64,000 nt of DNA from contig NZ_CP010271.1 in the NCBI RefSeq assembly GCF_001456355.1, positions 3,348,001 through 3,412,000 on the forward strand, given 5' to 3'. Below are positions 35,248 through 44,280 of the stretch, piece by piece. Source of the stretch: Mycobacteroides saopaulense (GTDB taxonomy: Bacteria > Actinomycetota > Actinomycetes > Mycobacteriales > Mycobacteriaceae). Within the stretch, counting starts at the first letter, position 1. Each line of letters begins with the position of its first letter. The notes below the pieces were generated by a model. The model was not told where the DNA came from and ran no database searches. It saw only the letters and a list, made by a program, of their open reading frames with translations. The position numbers were made by a program, and so were the translations under genes.

Positions 35248-36858
35248 ATGACGACCACCGAGCCCGATATCCACACCACTGCGGGCAAGCTCGCCGATCT
35301 GCGCCGGCGCAGCGAGGAAACGCTGCACCCGGTCGGTGAGGCCGCCGTCGAGAAGATCCACGCCAAGGGCAAGCTGACCGCCCGCGAGCGCATCTACGCG
35401 CTGCTGGACGAGGGCTCGTTCGTGGAACTGGACGCGCTGGCCAAGCACCGCAGCTCCAACTTCGGCATGGAGGCCAAGCGACCGCTCGGCGACGGCGTGG
35501 TTACGGGTTTCGGCACCATCGACGGCCGTGACGTCTGCATCTTCAGCCAGGATGTCTCTGTCTTCGGCGGCAGCCTCGGCGAGGTCTACGGCGAGAAGAT
35601 CGTCAAGGTGCAGCAGCTGGCCATCAAGACCGGCCGCCCGCTGATCGGCATCAACGAAGGTGCCGGCGCCCGCATCCAGGAGGGTGTGGTGTCGCTGGGC
35701 CTATACAGCCAGATCTTCCACAACAACATCATCGCCTCGGGCGTCATCCCGCAGATCTCGCTGATCATGGGCCCGGCCGCTGGTGGGCACGTGTACTCCC
35801 CCGCGTTGACCGACTTCATCATCATGGTCGACCAGACCAGCCAGATGTTCATCACCGGTCCCGACGTCATCAAGACCGTCACCGGCGAGGACGTCACCAT
35901 GGAAGAGCTGGGTGGTGCGCACACCCACGAAGCCAAGTCCGGCACCGCGCACTATGTCGCCTCCGGCGAACAGGACGCGTTCGACTACGTCCGCGATGTC
36001 CTGAGCTACCTGCCGTCCAACAATGCCTCCGAGCCCCCGCGCTACCCGGGCCCCGAGCCCACCGACGGCGCGATCGCGGACCACCTCACCGACGAAGACG
36101 TCGAGCTGGACACCCTGATCCCGGATTCTCCGAACCAGCCGTACGACATGCACGAGGTCATCACCCGCATCCTCGATGACGACGAGTTCCTCGAAGTGCA
36201 GGCCGGCTACGCGCAGAACATCATCGTCGGCTTCGGCCGGGTCGACGGCCGCAGCGTCGGCATCGTGGCCAACCAGCCCACCCAGTTCGCCGGCTGCCTG
36301 GACATCAACGCCTCGGAGAAGGCCGCGCGGTTCATCCGCACCTGCGACTGCTTCGGCGTCCCGATCATCACTCTGGTGGATGTGCCCGGCTTCCTGCCCG
36401 GCACCGAGCAGGAGTACAACGGCATCATCCGTCGCGGCGCCAAGCTGCTCTACGCGTACGGCGAGGCCACCGTCCCGAAGATCACGGTCATCACACGCAA
36501 GGCCTACGGCGGCGCGTACTGCGTCATGGGTTCCAAGGACATGGGTGCCGACGTCAACGTCGCCTGGCCCACCGCACAGATCGCCGTCATGGGCGCCTCC
36601 GGCGCGGTCGGGTTCGTGTATCGCTCGCAACTGGCCGAGGCTTCCAAGAGCGGTGAAGACGTCGACGCGCTTCGTCTGCAGTTGCAGGCCGAGTACGAGG
36701 ACACCCTGGTGAACCCGTACATGGCTGCCGAGCGCGGATACGTGGATGCGGTCATCCCCCCGTCGCACACTCGCGGCTACATCGCCACCTCGCTGCGCTT
36801 GCTCGATCGCAAGATCGTGCGGCTCCCACCGAAGAAGCACGGAAACATTCCGCTGTGA
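35248..36858 (+). CDS. accD5: Propionyl/acetyl-CoA carboxylase carboxyltransferase beta subunit AccD5
   Basis: A 536-residue carboxyltransferase of two crotonase-like domains. It moves CO2 from biotin on AccA3 to propionyl-CoA (and acetyl-CoA), giving methylmalonyl- and malonyl-CoA for mycolic and multimethyl-branched lipids. Motifs: [19 protein letters not shown], the oxyanion-hole glycines in [11 protein letters not shown] and [18 protein letters not shown]. It follows Rv3280 closely. It is coupled to accE5 by a 4-base GTGA overlap. Confidence 0.96.
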   Translation: MTTTEPDIHTTAGKLADLRRRSEETLHPVGEAAVEKIHAKGKLTARERIYALLDEGSFVELDALAKHRSSNFGMEAKRPLGDGVVTGFGTIDGRDVCIFSQDVSVFGGSLGEVYGEKIVKVQQLAIKTGRPLIGINEGAGARIQEGVVSLGLYSQIFHNNIIASGVIPQISLIMGPAAGGHVYSPALTDFIIMVDQTSQMFITGPDVIKTVTGEDVTMEELGGAHTHEAKSGTAHYVASGEQDAFDYVRDVLSYLPSNNASEPPRYPGPEPTDGAIADHLTDEDVELDTLIPDSPNQPYDMHEVITRILDDDEFLEVQAGYAQNIIVGFGRVDGRSVGIVANQPTQFAGCLDINASEKAARFIRTCDCFGVPIITLVDVPGFLPGTEQEYNGIIRRGAKLLYAYGEATVPKITVITRKAYGGAYCVMGSKDMGADVNVAWPTAQIAVMGASGAVGFVYRSQLAEASKSGEDVDALRLQLQAEYEDTLVNPYMAAERGYVDAVIPPSHTRGYIATSLRLLDRKIVRLPPKKHGNIPL

Positions 36859-37157
36859 CGAATGAAGAAGGTGCGTCCGTGACCGACGAGACCAGCGAGA
36901 CCGTAACCACCGAAGCCGATTCCGGGAAGGTCAAGGCTGCCGACGTGCAGGTGCTCAGCGGCAACCCAACCGATGAGGAGATCGCGGCGCTGGTCGCGGC
37001 GCTCAGCGCGCTGGCCTCCAAGTCCGAGGCCGCCGACCTCAAACCCCGGAACCTCTGGGCCGAGCCGATCGACATGCTGCGCTACAGCCCACAGAGCTGG
37101 CAGCGGGTCACGCTCTTCGAGCGCGCCAAGCTGGCTCGCCCGCAGGGTTCTTACTAA
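36855..37157 (+). CDS. accE5: Acyl-CoA carboxylase epsilon subunit AccE5
   Basis: A 100-residue acidic small protein that binds and activates the AccA3-AccD5 complex. The first 35 residues are low complexity ([15 protein letters not shown]); the conserved part is [23 protein letters not shown] and the C-terminal [19 protein letters not shown]. Its GTG start overlaps the accD5 stop by 4 bases. Confidence 0.92.
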   Translation: MTNEEGASVTDETSETVTTEADSGKVKAADVQVLSGNPTDEEIAALVAALSALASKSEAADLKPRNLWAEPIDMLRYSPQSWQRVTLFERAKLARPQGSY

Positions 37158-37182
37158 CTGTCACGTAGAGACGGGCGGACAG

Positions 37183-37188
37183 TAGAGT
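37183..37188 (+). promoter_or_regulatory. -10 box of a leaderless maf transcript
   Basis: TAGAGT ends 7 bases before GTG 37196. The start lies 38 bases after accE5, and no ribosome site is seen. Confidence 0.55.
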
Positions 37189-37195
37189 TCCGCGC

Positions 37196-38920
37196 GTGAC
37201 TCCTGGTCTTCGCGCAAGCGGTTCGTCCGCCTTTGTCCTGGCTTCCGCGTCACCGGCTCGCGAGCGGATCCTGGAGCAGGCCGGTCTCAATCCGGTCGTC
37301 ATCGTGTCGCATGTCGACGAACATCTCGTCATGGCGACGCAGCCCTCGGGCACCACCCCGGCACGTGCCGTAGAGGTGCTGGCCTGTGCCAAGGCCTTTG
37401 ACGTCGCCACGACCCTCGCCGGTGAGGTGGCTGCCGACGCGGTGGTGCTGGGTTGCGATTCGCTGCTCCTGCTCGACGGCTCGTTGCAGGGCAAGCCGGG
37501 AACCGTCGAGGAGGCGCGGCGCCGCTGGGCCCTGATGGCCGGACGCTCAGCCGAGCTGCTCACCGGACACTGTCTGGTACGGGTCATCGACGGCAAGCCT
37601 GTCGCGCGCGTGAGTGAAACACGCTCGACCACTGTGCGTTTCGGTTCGCCTTCGGCCGAGGATCTCGAGGCGTACCTGGCCACGGGCGAGCCGCTCCAGG
37701 TGGCCGGGGCATTCACGCTCGACGGCCTGGGAAGCTGGTTCGTCGACGGCATCGACGGCGATCCGTCGAACGTGATCGGGGTCAGCGTGCCGCTGGTCGG
37801 TCGGCTGCTGGACAAGCTCGGCCTGTCCGCCTCGTCGCTGTGGGTTCGCCACGAAAAGCATGTGCCACCAAAGCCGTTCCATCCGGACACGCCCACCGTG
37901 ACCCCGCTGCCGCCACACATGGTGGCACTGGTCGACTCCCTGCTGATGGTCGGACCCACTCAGCAGCAGGAGTTCAAGGATGCCCAGGGCAACCCGATTC
38001 CGCACATGGCGTCGGTCAATGCCAGCTTCCAAGCCGCCTGCCGCGACGATTCCTTCGACCTCGGTGTGCACACCAACCGTGGTGCCTGTCTGTGGACCGG
38101 CGACTACCTCAACACCGGCGACGGCATTCAGTTGATACCCGTCGATCCCGCGAGCCCGTCGGTTGCACTGGGCGGGCGTTCCAAACCCCTTGTGCTGCCC
38201 GCGGACGCACAAGACGGCGCCCGGCTGCTGCCCACCGGGTCGGCGGAGTTGGCACACCGGTCGCTGTTGTTCGCCTCCTGCATTCCCTCGCCCGGGTGCA
38301 GCACCTTCGTGTCTGCCGACACGACCGTGTACGACGTCAGTGAGCCGGGCAAGTCGTCCTACCGGCCGATGGGCGTCATGGCTGGCATCTCCCAACCGAG
38401 TGGGGTTGCCGCGCCGGGCCGACGGATGCTGGTGGCGGGAAACGTCGGAACCGGCCCCTGGGCACCACGTTTCGCGTGGCTCACCCCTCCGATCGACGAT
38501 CCGGCATTTCTGGACTCGTCGGCATGGGAGAAGGTCGGAGAGATCAAGGGCGGCGGAGATCGGGAGAACCAGTTGTTCGCCCTGCCCGCAGGCGGTTTCG
38601 GACTGCTCGATGCGAACGGTTCGGGCGATGCGCATATCGGTCTCAAGCTCTTCCGGACTCCACAGGAACTGGTCAGCGAGCCCATGACCGTCCTCATCCG
38701 CAACGATCCGTCCGACCCGCGGCCGGACGACCCATTCATCTCCCGCGACCCACACAAGCTGCTGCAACCATACGGACCGCAGGTCGTCAAGATCACCATG
38801 AACAGCGACGGCACTCAAACGCTGTATTTCCTGGTGAGCCAATGGGTTACCGATCCGACGCGCGCCTACCGGACAATCCTGTACTCCATTGTGTTGGCGC
38901 CGCAATACCTGAGCATCTAG
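37196..38920 (+). CDS. maf: Maf-family nucleotide pyrophosphatase fused to a large C-terminal domain of unknown function
   Basis: A 574-residue protein in one uninterrupted frame. Residues 12-216 are a Maf/HAM1-fold nucleoside triphosphate pyrophosphatase (FVLASASPARERILEQAG, VVLGCDSLLLLDG, LQGKPG, VAGAFTLDGLGSWFVDGIDGDPSNVIGVSVPLVGRLL), which hydrolyses non-canonical or excess pyrimidine NTPs. The Rv3282 protein stops at this point (222 residues). Here about 350 more residues follow, starting PFHPDTPTVTPLPPHMVAL and rich in Gly, Pro and beta-type segments (HTNRGACLWTGDYLNTGDG, DAHIGLKLF), with no membrane helix. I do not recognise that part. No ribosome site precedes the internal ATG at 37919. 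The N-terminus [12 protein letters not shown] carries the repeat element. Confidence 0.85.
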   Translation: MTPGLRASGSSAFVLASASPARERILEQAGLNPVVIVSHVDEHLVMATQPSGTTPARAVEVLACAKAFDVATTLAGEVAADAVVLGCDSLLLLDGSLQGKPGTVEEARRRWALMAGRSAELLTGHCLVRVIDGKPVARVSETRSTTVRFGSPSAEDLEAYLATGEPLQVAGAFTLDGLGSWFVDGIDGDPSNVIGVSVPLVGRLLDKLGLSASSLWVRHEKHVPPKPFHPDTPTVTPLPPHMVALVDSLLMVGPTQQQEFKDAQGNPIPHMASVNASFQAACRDDSFDLGVHTNRGACLWTGDYLNTGDGIQLIPVDPASPSVALGGRSKPLVLPADAQDGARLLPTGSAELAHRSLLFASCIPSPGCSTFVSADTTVYDVSEPGKSSYRPMGVMAGISQPSGVAAPGRRMLVAGNVGTGPWAPRFAWLTPPIDDPAFLDSSAWEKVGEIKGGGDRENQLFALPAGGFGLLDANGSGDAHIGLKLFRTPQELVSEPMTVLIRNDPSDPRPDDPFISRDPHKLLQPYGPQVVKITMNSDGTQTLYFLVSQWVTDPTRAYRTILYSIVLAPQYLSI

Positions 38921-39573
38921 CCCTCGTCGAACAGGTCGGGGCGCTCGGCAACGTCGCGCCAGTCCTGCGGCGTACCCACCAGCGCCAGCGCGCTGCGCAG
39001 CATCGCGGCACGCACCGCCGGACGACCGGCCTCGGGTGTGGACAGGTACCGATAGCAGCCCGCCTGCATGCTGGCCATCAACACGGCCGACGTCTCCGCG
39101 GTGGGTGCGGGCCTTCCGCTCGCGACCAGGGCCTGCCGCATGACCTCGATGAGGCGCTTCTCGTACGCGGTCCGCAACCGGCGCGCCGGCGAGGAGGGAT
39201 CGTTTTGTTCGACATGGAAGACGAGCCATGAGTCGCGGCCGCGTTCGGCGGTCTGCAGGTATGTATCCAGACCCGCACTGACCTGCTCGACCAAGTCGCC
39301 GCCGACGTTGGCCACCGGCTCCCATTGCGCCAGCATCTGCTGTTGGCTCTCCGTGACCAGCGCCGTGATCGCTTCGGCCACACCGTCGAAGAACGTGTAG
39401 AAGGTGGGTTTCGACAGCTCCGCGCGCTCGGCGATACGCGCGACGGTGGTGCCCCGGTAGCCGTACTCGGCGTAGACCGCGCCCGCAGCCGCCAGGATGC
39501 GGGCGCGTGTGGTGGCGCGCTGCTCGTCGGTTTGGGGCGGGCGCCCCCTGGACCGCCGGGCATTGACAGACAT
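38917..39573 (-). CDS. TetR-family transcriptional regulator
   Basis: A 218-residue TetR with the helix-turn-helix at residues 20-65 (ARILAAAGAVYAEYGYRGTTVARIAERAELSKPTFYTFF) after a basic NARRSRGRPP arm. It is divergent from the dienelactone hydrolase gene across 71 bases that hold TTGACG-TCAG-CGTTAA, a near-perfect inverted repeat around a TGACGTCA palindrome, so it probably represses that gene and itself. The 3' end overlaps maf by 4 bases. Confidence 0.9.
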   Translation of the reverse strand: MSVNARRSRGRPPQTDEQRATTRARILAAAGAVYAEYGYRGTTVARIAERAELSKPTFYTFFDGVAEAITALVTESQQQMLAQWEPVANVGGDLVEQVSAGLDTYLQTAERGRDSWLVFHVEQNDPSSPARRLRTAYEKRLIEVMRQALVASGRPAPTAETSAVLMASMQAGCYRYLSTPEAGRPAVRAAMLRSALALVGTPQDWRDVAERPDLFDEG

Positions 39574-39600
39574 CGCGCCGCAGCCTACCTTTCATTTAAT

Positions 39601-39616
39601 TTGACGTCAGCGTTAA
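39601..39616. promoter_or_regulatory. Candidate operator between TetR and dienelactone hydrolase genes
   Basis: TTGACGTCAGCGTTAA is an inverted repeat (TTGACG against CGTTAA, one mismatch) and includes the 8-base palindrome TGACGTCA. It overlaps a possible -35 (TTGACG) for the rightward gene. Confidence 0.45.
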
Positions 39617-39644
39617 GCAATTATGTCACGGAGGCCAGGCAGGC

Positions 39645-40355
39645 ATGACCGACATCCGCATACCCACGCCCAGCGGCGAGATCGACGCGATCCTGGAGAA
39701 GCCCGGGGGCGACGGGCCCTGGCCCTCGATCGTCGTACTGCACGACATCAACGGGTCGACCCCCGATCTGCGCCGCATCACCAAGAACGTGGCGGCCAAC
39801 GGCTACGTGGCCCTGGCCCCCGACCTGTACTCCCGTGGCCGGATCCGTTGCATAGCCAGGGTCTTGACCAATCTCGCGACCCGGCGTGGCCGCGCTGTCG
39901 AGGAGGTACTGGCCGCGCGCGAGTACGCCGAAGCCTTGCCCTACACCACATCCTCGGTCGGAGTGGCCGGCTTCTGCATGGGCGGTGGTTTCGTGCTGAT
40001 CACCGCCACCAAGGGGTTCGACGCCGCCGCTCCCTTCTACGGCGCGATGCCCGGCCCCTACGGGGACCACTTCGAAGAGTCATGTCCCGTCGTCGCGAGT
40101 CTGGCGAGGCGCGACCCCTTCGTGATTCGCGGCGAGCCGCGGTTGCGTAAGGCGCTGGATGCCCATGGCGTCGAGCACGACATCAAGACCTATGACGCGG
40201 GGCACAGCTTCGCCAATCAGCTGCCGATGCAACCGCTGATGCGCATCGCCGGATTCGGGTACTCCGCCGAGGCCGAAACCCATGCATGGCAACGGGTCTA
40301 CGCCTTCTTCGCCCAGCATCTTCGCGACGACGACCGCGTCCGGCAGGCCCAATGA
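39645..40355 (+). CDS. Dienelactone hydrolase family protein
   Basis: A 236-residue alpha/beta hydrolase. The nucleophile elbow GFCMGGGF carries a cysteine near residue 111, as in carboxymethylenebutenolidase; aspartate and histidine are in the DPF and YDAGHSF segments. It begins MTDIRIPTPSGEIDAIL and has GGAGG upstream. The substrate is unknown; such enzymes open lactones from aromatic breakdown but many act on other esters. It overlaps the methyltransferase gene by 4 bases. Confidence 0.88.
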   Translation: MTDIRIPTPSGEIDAILEKPGGDGPWPSIVVLHDINGSTPDLRRITKNVAANGYVALAPDLYSRGRIRCIARVLTNLATRRGRAVEEVLAAREYAEALPYTTSSVGVAGFCMGGGFVLITATKGFDAAAPFYGAMPGPYGDHFEESCPVVASLARRDPFVIRGEPRLRKALDAHGVEHDIKTYDAGHSFANQLPMQPLMRIAGFGYSAEAETHAWQRVYAFFAQHLRDDDRVRQAQ

Positions 40356-41104
40356 CGACGACGGCGGCATTGGATCGGCTCCGCGAGATCGTCCGTCCCC
40401 AAGCACTCAGTGGTGGCGTGCATTGCTCGGCCGGGTACCTCGATCTGTTGCCACCGCCATCGGATCAGCCCCAGCGCAGCGCCCAACGCGCCATGAACAA
40501 TCCGCTGGTGGCCGCGGTCTACGAAGGGCCGTGGCGCTGGGGGCAGACCGTCGCCTACACCGGCATCACCCCGTCCGCCGAACGACGCCGCGCAGCGACC
40601 GCACTGCGCCTCACCGGTACCGGTCGGCTCCTGGATGTCGCATGCGGGCCCGGAAACTTCACCAAATACCTGGGACGGCAATTGAATCCGGATGCCCTTG
40701 CGGTCGGACTCGATTTCTCCGAACCCATGCTGCGCCGGGCGGTCCGGGTCAATGCCGCCGACGGCGTGGCCTACCTGCGTGCGGATGCCCGGACGCTACC
40801 GTTCGATGACGGGAGCTTTGATGCGGTGTGCTGCTTTGCCGCGCTGTACTTGGTGCCCGAACCCTTCAAGGTTCTCGACGAGATGATCCGGGTGTTGGCG
40901 CCGGGGGGCCGTATCGCGGTGATGACCAGTTGCACCCGTGGCCCCGCAGCATTGCGGTCGGCCTCGGTCACGCTGGCGGCCCGCGGTGGCCTGCACGGTT
41001 TCGACCGATCCGACATCACCTCGGTGCTGCGCGACAAGGGTTTTCAGGAGATCGAACAGGAAATCCGCGGCCTGTCACAGTTCATCAGCGCGACGAAGAG
41101 CTAG
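40352..41104 (+). CDS. SAM-dependent methyltransferase (class I)
   Basis: A 250-residue protein with Methyltransf_11-type motifs: LLDVACGPGNFTKYLG (SAM glycine loop, near residue 92), GLDFSEPMLRRA, RADARTLPFDDGSFDAVCCFAAL and VLAPGGRIAVMTS. The first 60 residues resemble a small recognition domain (SGGVHCSAGYLDLLP). The methyl acceptor is unknown. ATG 40352 overlaps the hydrolase stop by 4 bases; the last 4 bases overlap the convergent gntP gene. Confidence 0.85.
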   Translation: MTTTAALDRLREIVRPQALSGGVHCSAGYLDLLPPPSDQPQRSAQRAMNNPLVAAVYEGPWRWGQTVAYTGITPSAERRRAATALRLTGTGRLLDVACGPGNFTKYLGRQLNPDALAVGLDFSEPMLRRAVRVNAADGVAYLRADARTLPFDDGSFDAVCCFAALYLVPEPFKVLDEMIRVLAPGGRIAVMTSCTRGPAALRSASVTLAARGGLHGFDRSDITSVLRDKGFQEIEQEIRGLSQFISATKS

Positions 41105-42489
41105 ACGACGGCGCTGAGCAGCAGCACCATCGCGAATCCGACCACCGAGATCAGCGTTTCCATCACCGACCACGATTTGAGGGTCTGCCCCACCGTCATC
41201 CCGAAATACTCTTTCACCAACCAGAATCCGGCATCGTTGACGTGGGAGAAGAACAGAGACCCCGCACCTATCGCCAACACCAGCAGCGCCACATGTGCCG
41301 AGGGCATGTCGGCCGCGAGCGGGGAGACAATGCCGGCCGCGGTAATGGTGGCCACCGTCGCCGAGCCGGTGGCCAGCCGGATGAGCACGGCGATCAGCCA
41401 ACCCAGCACCAGCGCAGGGATCTGCCATTTCTCCGACCAGGTGCTTACCGCGTCACCCACGCCCACGTCGATCAGGGTCTGCTTGAATCCGCCTCCCGCA
41501 CCGACGATGAACACGATTCCCGCGATGGGGCCCAGCGATTTCTCGATGACGCCCGAGACACCGATACGGTCAAGACCCGAGGCTCGACCCAATGTCACCA
41601 TCGCCACCAGCGTCGCTGCCAGCAGCGCCACCAGCGGTGCGCCGAATGCGTCGAAAATCCTCTGCACCAAGGATTTCGGATTGTCGATCACCACATCCGA
41701 AAGCGCCTTCGCCAGCATCAGTGTCACCGGTAGCAAGATCGTCGCCAGCACTGCGACGACGCTCGGAGCGGGCCCCTTGCGCTCGACCTCGGGCGCCGTC
41801 GCAGTGGGAATCTCCAACGGCCCCACCCAGCGTTCGGCGACCCGGGCATAGAGAGGCCCCGCGACGATCAAGGTGGGCACCGCCGCCAGGAGCCCCAGCG
41901 CCAGGGTGATACCCAAGTCCGCTTTCAGCGCGTCCACCGCCACCAGCGGACCCGGATGCGGGGGAACCAATCCATGCAATACCGACAGGCCGGCCAGCGC
42001 AGGGATCCCCACCCTCAGTAGCGGCACATTTCCCCGGCGCGCCACCAACAGCACGATCGGAATCAGCAGCACCACACCTACTTCGAAGAACAGCGGTAGG
42101 CCCAGCACCGCCGCTATCAACGCCACTGCCCACGGCAGCATGCGTGAACTGGACCGGGCGAGCACCGCATCGGCCACGATATTGGCACCGCCGGAGTCGG
42201 CCAACAGGCGTCCGAGCATCGCCCCCAAACCGATGAGCAGTCCCACACCGGCGATGGTCGAGCCGAAGCCCGCCACAAAGGATCCGAGTAGTTTGTCGAA
42301 GGGAACACTCGCGACGGCGGCGAGCGTTCCCGACCCCAACAACAGTGCCAGGAACGGATGCAGTTTGAGCCGGGTGATCAGCAGGATGATCACTCCGATG
42401 CTCAGCACCACGGCGGCCAGCAGCCGAGCATCGCTGGTGGTGTGCGGAACCTTCGCCGGGTCGGCCAACAACAGCACGCAGGCGTTCAT
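41101..42489 (-). CDS. gntP: Gluconate permease (GntP family)
   Basis: A 462-residue transporter with 12-14 membrane helices. Family motifs: FLALLLGSGTLAA, GFGSTIAGVGLLIGLGAMLGRLLADSGGA, GLVPPHPGPL and FIVGAGGGFKQTLIDVGVGDA. It imports gluconate or a related sugar acid with protons. It overlaps gntK by 4 bases, so uptake and phosphorylation are coupled. Confidence 0.92.
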   Translation of the reverse strand: MNACVLLLADPAKVPHTTSDARLLAAVVLSIGVIILLITRLKLHPFLALLLGSGTLAAVASVPFDKLLGSFVAGFGSTIAGVGLLIGLGAMLGRLLADSGGANIVADAVLARSSSRMLPWAVALIAAVLGLPLFFEVGVVLLIPIVLLVARRGNVPLLRVGIPALAGLSVLHGLVPPHPGPLVAVDALKADLGITLALGLLAAVPTLIVAGPLYARVAERWVGPLEIPTATAPEVERKGPAPSVVAVLATILLPVTLMLAKALSDVVIDNPKSLVQRIFDAFGAPLVALLAATLVAMVTLGRASGLDRIGVSGVIEKSLGPIAGIVFIVGAGGGFKQTLIDVGVGDAVSTWSEKWQIPALVLGWLIAVLIRLATGSATVATITAAGIVSPLAADMPSAHVALLVLAIGAGSLFFSHVNDAGFWLVKEYFGMTVGQTLKSWSVMETLISVVGFAMVLLLSAVV

Positions 42490-43001
42490 GCGCCGAGCTG
42501 CCTCAACGCCTCTGCCACCAGTTCATCCGGCCCGGCGCTGACGTCCAGCACCGCACCTCGCTCATCGGGCTGCAACGGTTCGAGAATGTCGTACTGCGAA
42601 TCGAGCAACGATGTCGGCATGAAATGTCCTGCGCGATGGGACATTCGGTCGCCGATGAGAACACGGTCCCCGGACAGATGGACGAAGAAGGCGTCCGGGT
42701 ACCCCGCACGCAGCACGTCGCGGTAGCGACGTTTGAGCGCCGAGCAGGTGATGACCCCACCGGCGCCCTCGCGCCCACGCTCGGACATCCATTCGGCAAT
42801 CTGCCGCAGCCATGGCCATCGATCATCGTCGTCCAGCGGGATTCCTGCCGACATCTTGGCGATGTTCGCCTCCGGGTGGAAGTCGTCGGCCTCGGCGTAC
42901 GGGGCACCCAACCGCTGTGCGAGCAGGCGCGCCACCGTGGTCTTTCCCACTCCAGCAACGCCCATGACCACGACAACCGGCGGTGGCGACGCCTCTACCA
43001 C
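42486..43001 (-). CDS. gntK: Gluconokinase
   Basis: A 171-residue kinase making 6-phosphogluconate from gluconate and ATP. P-loop GVAGVGKTT is at residues 14-22; EADDFHPEANIAKMSAGIPLDDDDRWPWL and ITCSALKRRYRDVLR are diagnostic of GntK. It starts with GTG at 43001, sharing one base with the stop of the upstream acyl-CoA dehydrogenase, so the five leftward genes 45524-41101 may form one transcript. Confidence 0.93.
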   Translation of the reverse strand: MVEASPPPVVVVMGVAGVGKTTVARLLAQRLGAPYAEADDFHPEANIAKMSAGIPLDDDDRWPWLRQIAEWMSERGREGAGGVITCSALKRRYRDVLRAGYPDAFFVHLSGDRVLIGDRMSHRAGHFMPTSLLDSQYDILEPLQPDERGAVLDVSAGPDELVAEALRQLGA

Positions 43002-44263
43002 TAGACCCCCTTGGGTGCCTTCTGACTCATGAAGCCGAACATGTACCCGGCCACCCTACGCATCTGGATCTCCTCGGCGCCCTCGGTGATCCGGTAACGC
43101 CGATGGTGGCGGTAGATGTGCTCGAACGGCATGTGGCGCGAATATCCCATCCCACCGTGCACCTGCATGGCACGGTCTGCGGCTTCACAACACAACCGGT
43201 TGGCTACGTAGTTGCACATCGACACCTGCTCGGAGACCGAGAAGGGGCCATAGGTGTCCATGGACCAGGCCGTCTTGTGGATCAGCGCGCGCAGCATCTC
43301 GCACTGCGTCTGCAGCTCGACGAGTGGGAATTGGATCGCCTGGTTGGATGCCAGCGGCTTTCCAAAGGGTTTGCGCTCCTTGGCGTATTCGACAGACCGG
43401 TCGATGCAGAACTGTGCCGCACCCAGGCTGGAGGCGGCCTGTCTGATCCGGTTCTCGTTGAAGAAGTGCTGCACGACACCCAGCCCGCGTCCCTCTCCGC
43501 CGAAGATCGCCGAGTCGGGCACCCGCACGTCGGTCAGGGATATATGAGCATGATCGGTCGGCATGTTGAAGGTCCACAGGTACTCCTCGACCCTGAATCC
43601 GGGCGCGTCCGCGGGCACCAGGAACGCGGTGATGCCGCGACCATCACCGGGACCACCGGAGGTACGGGCGAAGATCAGGTCGGCGTCGGCGATGTGCACA
43701 CCGGTGTTCCAGGTCTTTTCTCCGTTGATGACCCAGCCGTCGCCGTCGCGCACGGCCCGCGTCTCCATATGGGTGGCATCGGAGCCGTGCTCCGGCTCGG
43801 TGATGCCGAACGCGAAGAACTTGGTTCCGTTGGCCAGTCCCTCCACCCACTCGGACTTCTGCTCTGCCGAACCGTATTCCAGCATGAGGAGCAGTCCCAC
43901 GTTGTTGCCGACGATGGCGTGCTCGTTTTGCAGGTCGCAATGCAGCCCGAGGCCGCGACGCGCCAGGTGCTCACGGATGACCGCCATGCCCAGATTTGAC
44001 CCGTCCCGCCCGCCGAACTCCCGGGGGAACGGGTACCGAAAGTGGCCCGCCGCATCGGCACGCCGACGCGCCTCCCCGAGTAACTCCTCCCACTGTCCGT
44101 TGGGCAGACCGCCACGTTCCCAGTCGGTTCGGGCGTCTTCTCGCCGGTGATCGAAGAATCTGATGTTGTCATCGGCTTGTTCGAGCGGAACGATCTCACG
44201 CTCGATGAAATCGTCGAGTTCGGCCAGATAGTCGACAAGCTCGGAGGGTAGTTCGAAATTCAT
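43001..44263 (-). CDS. Acyl-CoA dehydrogenase, ACAD10/11-type
   Basis: A 420-residue acyl-CoA dehydrogenase starting MNFELPSELVDYLAELDDFI. FAD and substrate motifs are FGITEPEHGSDATHMETRA, WVINGEKTWNTGVHIADADLIFART and QVHGGMGYSRHMPFEHIYRHHRRYRITEGAEEIQ. It is close in style to the dehydrogenase half of ACAD10/11. The neighbouring upstream gene is a phosphotransferase like the kinase half of the same eukaryotic proteins. ATG 44263 is set by a GGAAGGA site and the family start; the frame continues open to 44437. Confidence 0.88.
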   Translation of the reverse strand: MNFELPSELVDYLAELDDFIEREIVPLEQADDNIRFFDHRREDARTDWERGGLPNGQWEELLGEARRRADAAGHFRYPFPREFGGRDGSNLGMAVIREHLARRGLGLHCDLQNEHAIVGNNVGLLLMLEYGSAEQKSEWVEGLANGTKFFAFGITEPEHGSDATHMETRAVRDGDGWVINGEKTWNTGVHIADADLIFARTSGGPGDGRGITAFLVPADAPGFRVEEYLWTFNMPTDHAHISLTDVRVPDSAIFGGEGRGLGVVQHFFNENRIRQAASSLGAAQFCIDRSVEYAKERKPFGKPLASNQAIQFPLVELQTQCEMLRALIHKTAWSMDTYGPFSVSEQVSMCNYVANRLCCEAADRAMQVHGGMGYSRHMPFEHIYRHHRRYRITEGAEEIQMRRVAGYMFGFMSQKAPKGV

Positions 44264-44280
44264 CTGGTTCCTTCCGGTAC

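Noticed and set aside
37547..39595. 682-codon open frame antisense to maf and the TetR gene region
   Set aside because: It spans two real genes on other strands or frames and its composition is that of a GC-rich shadow frame.
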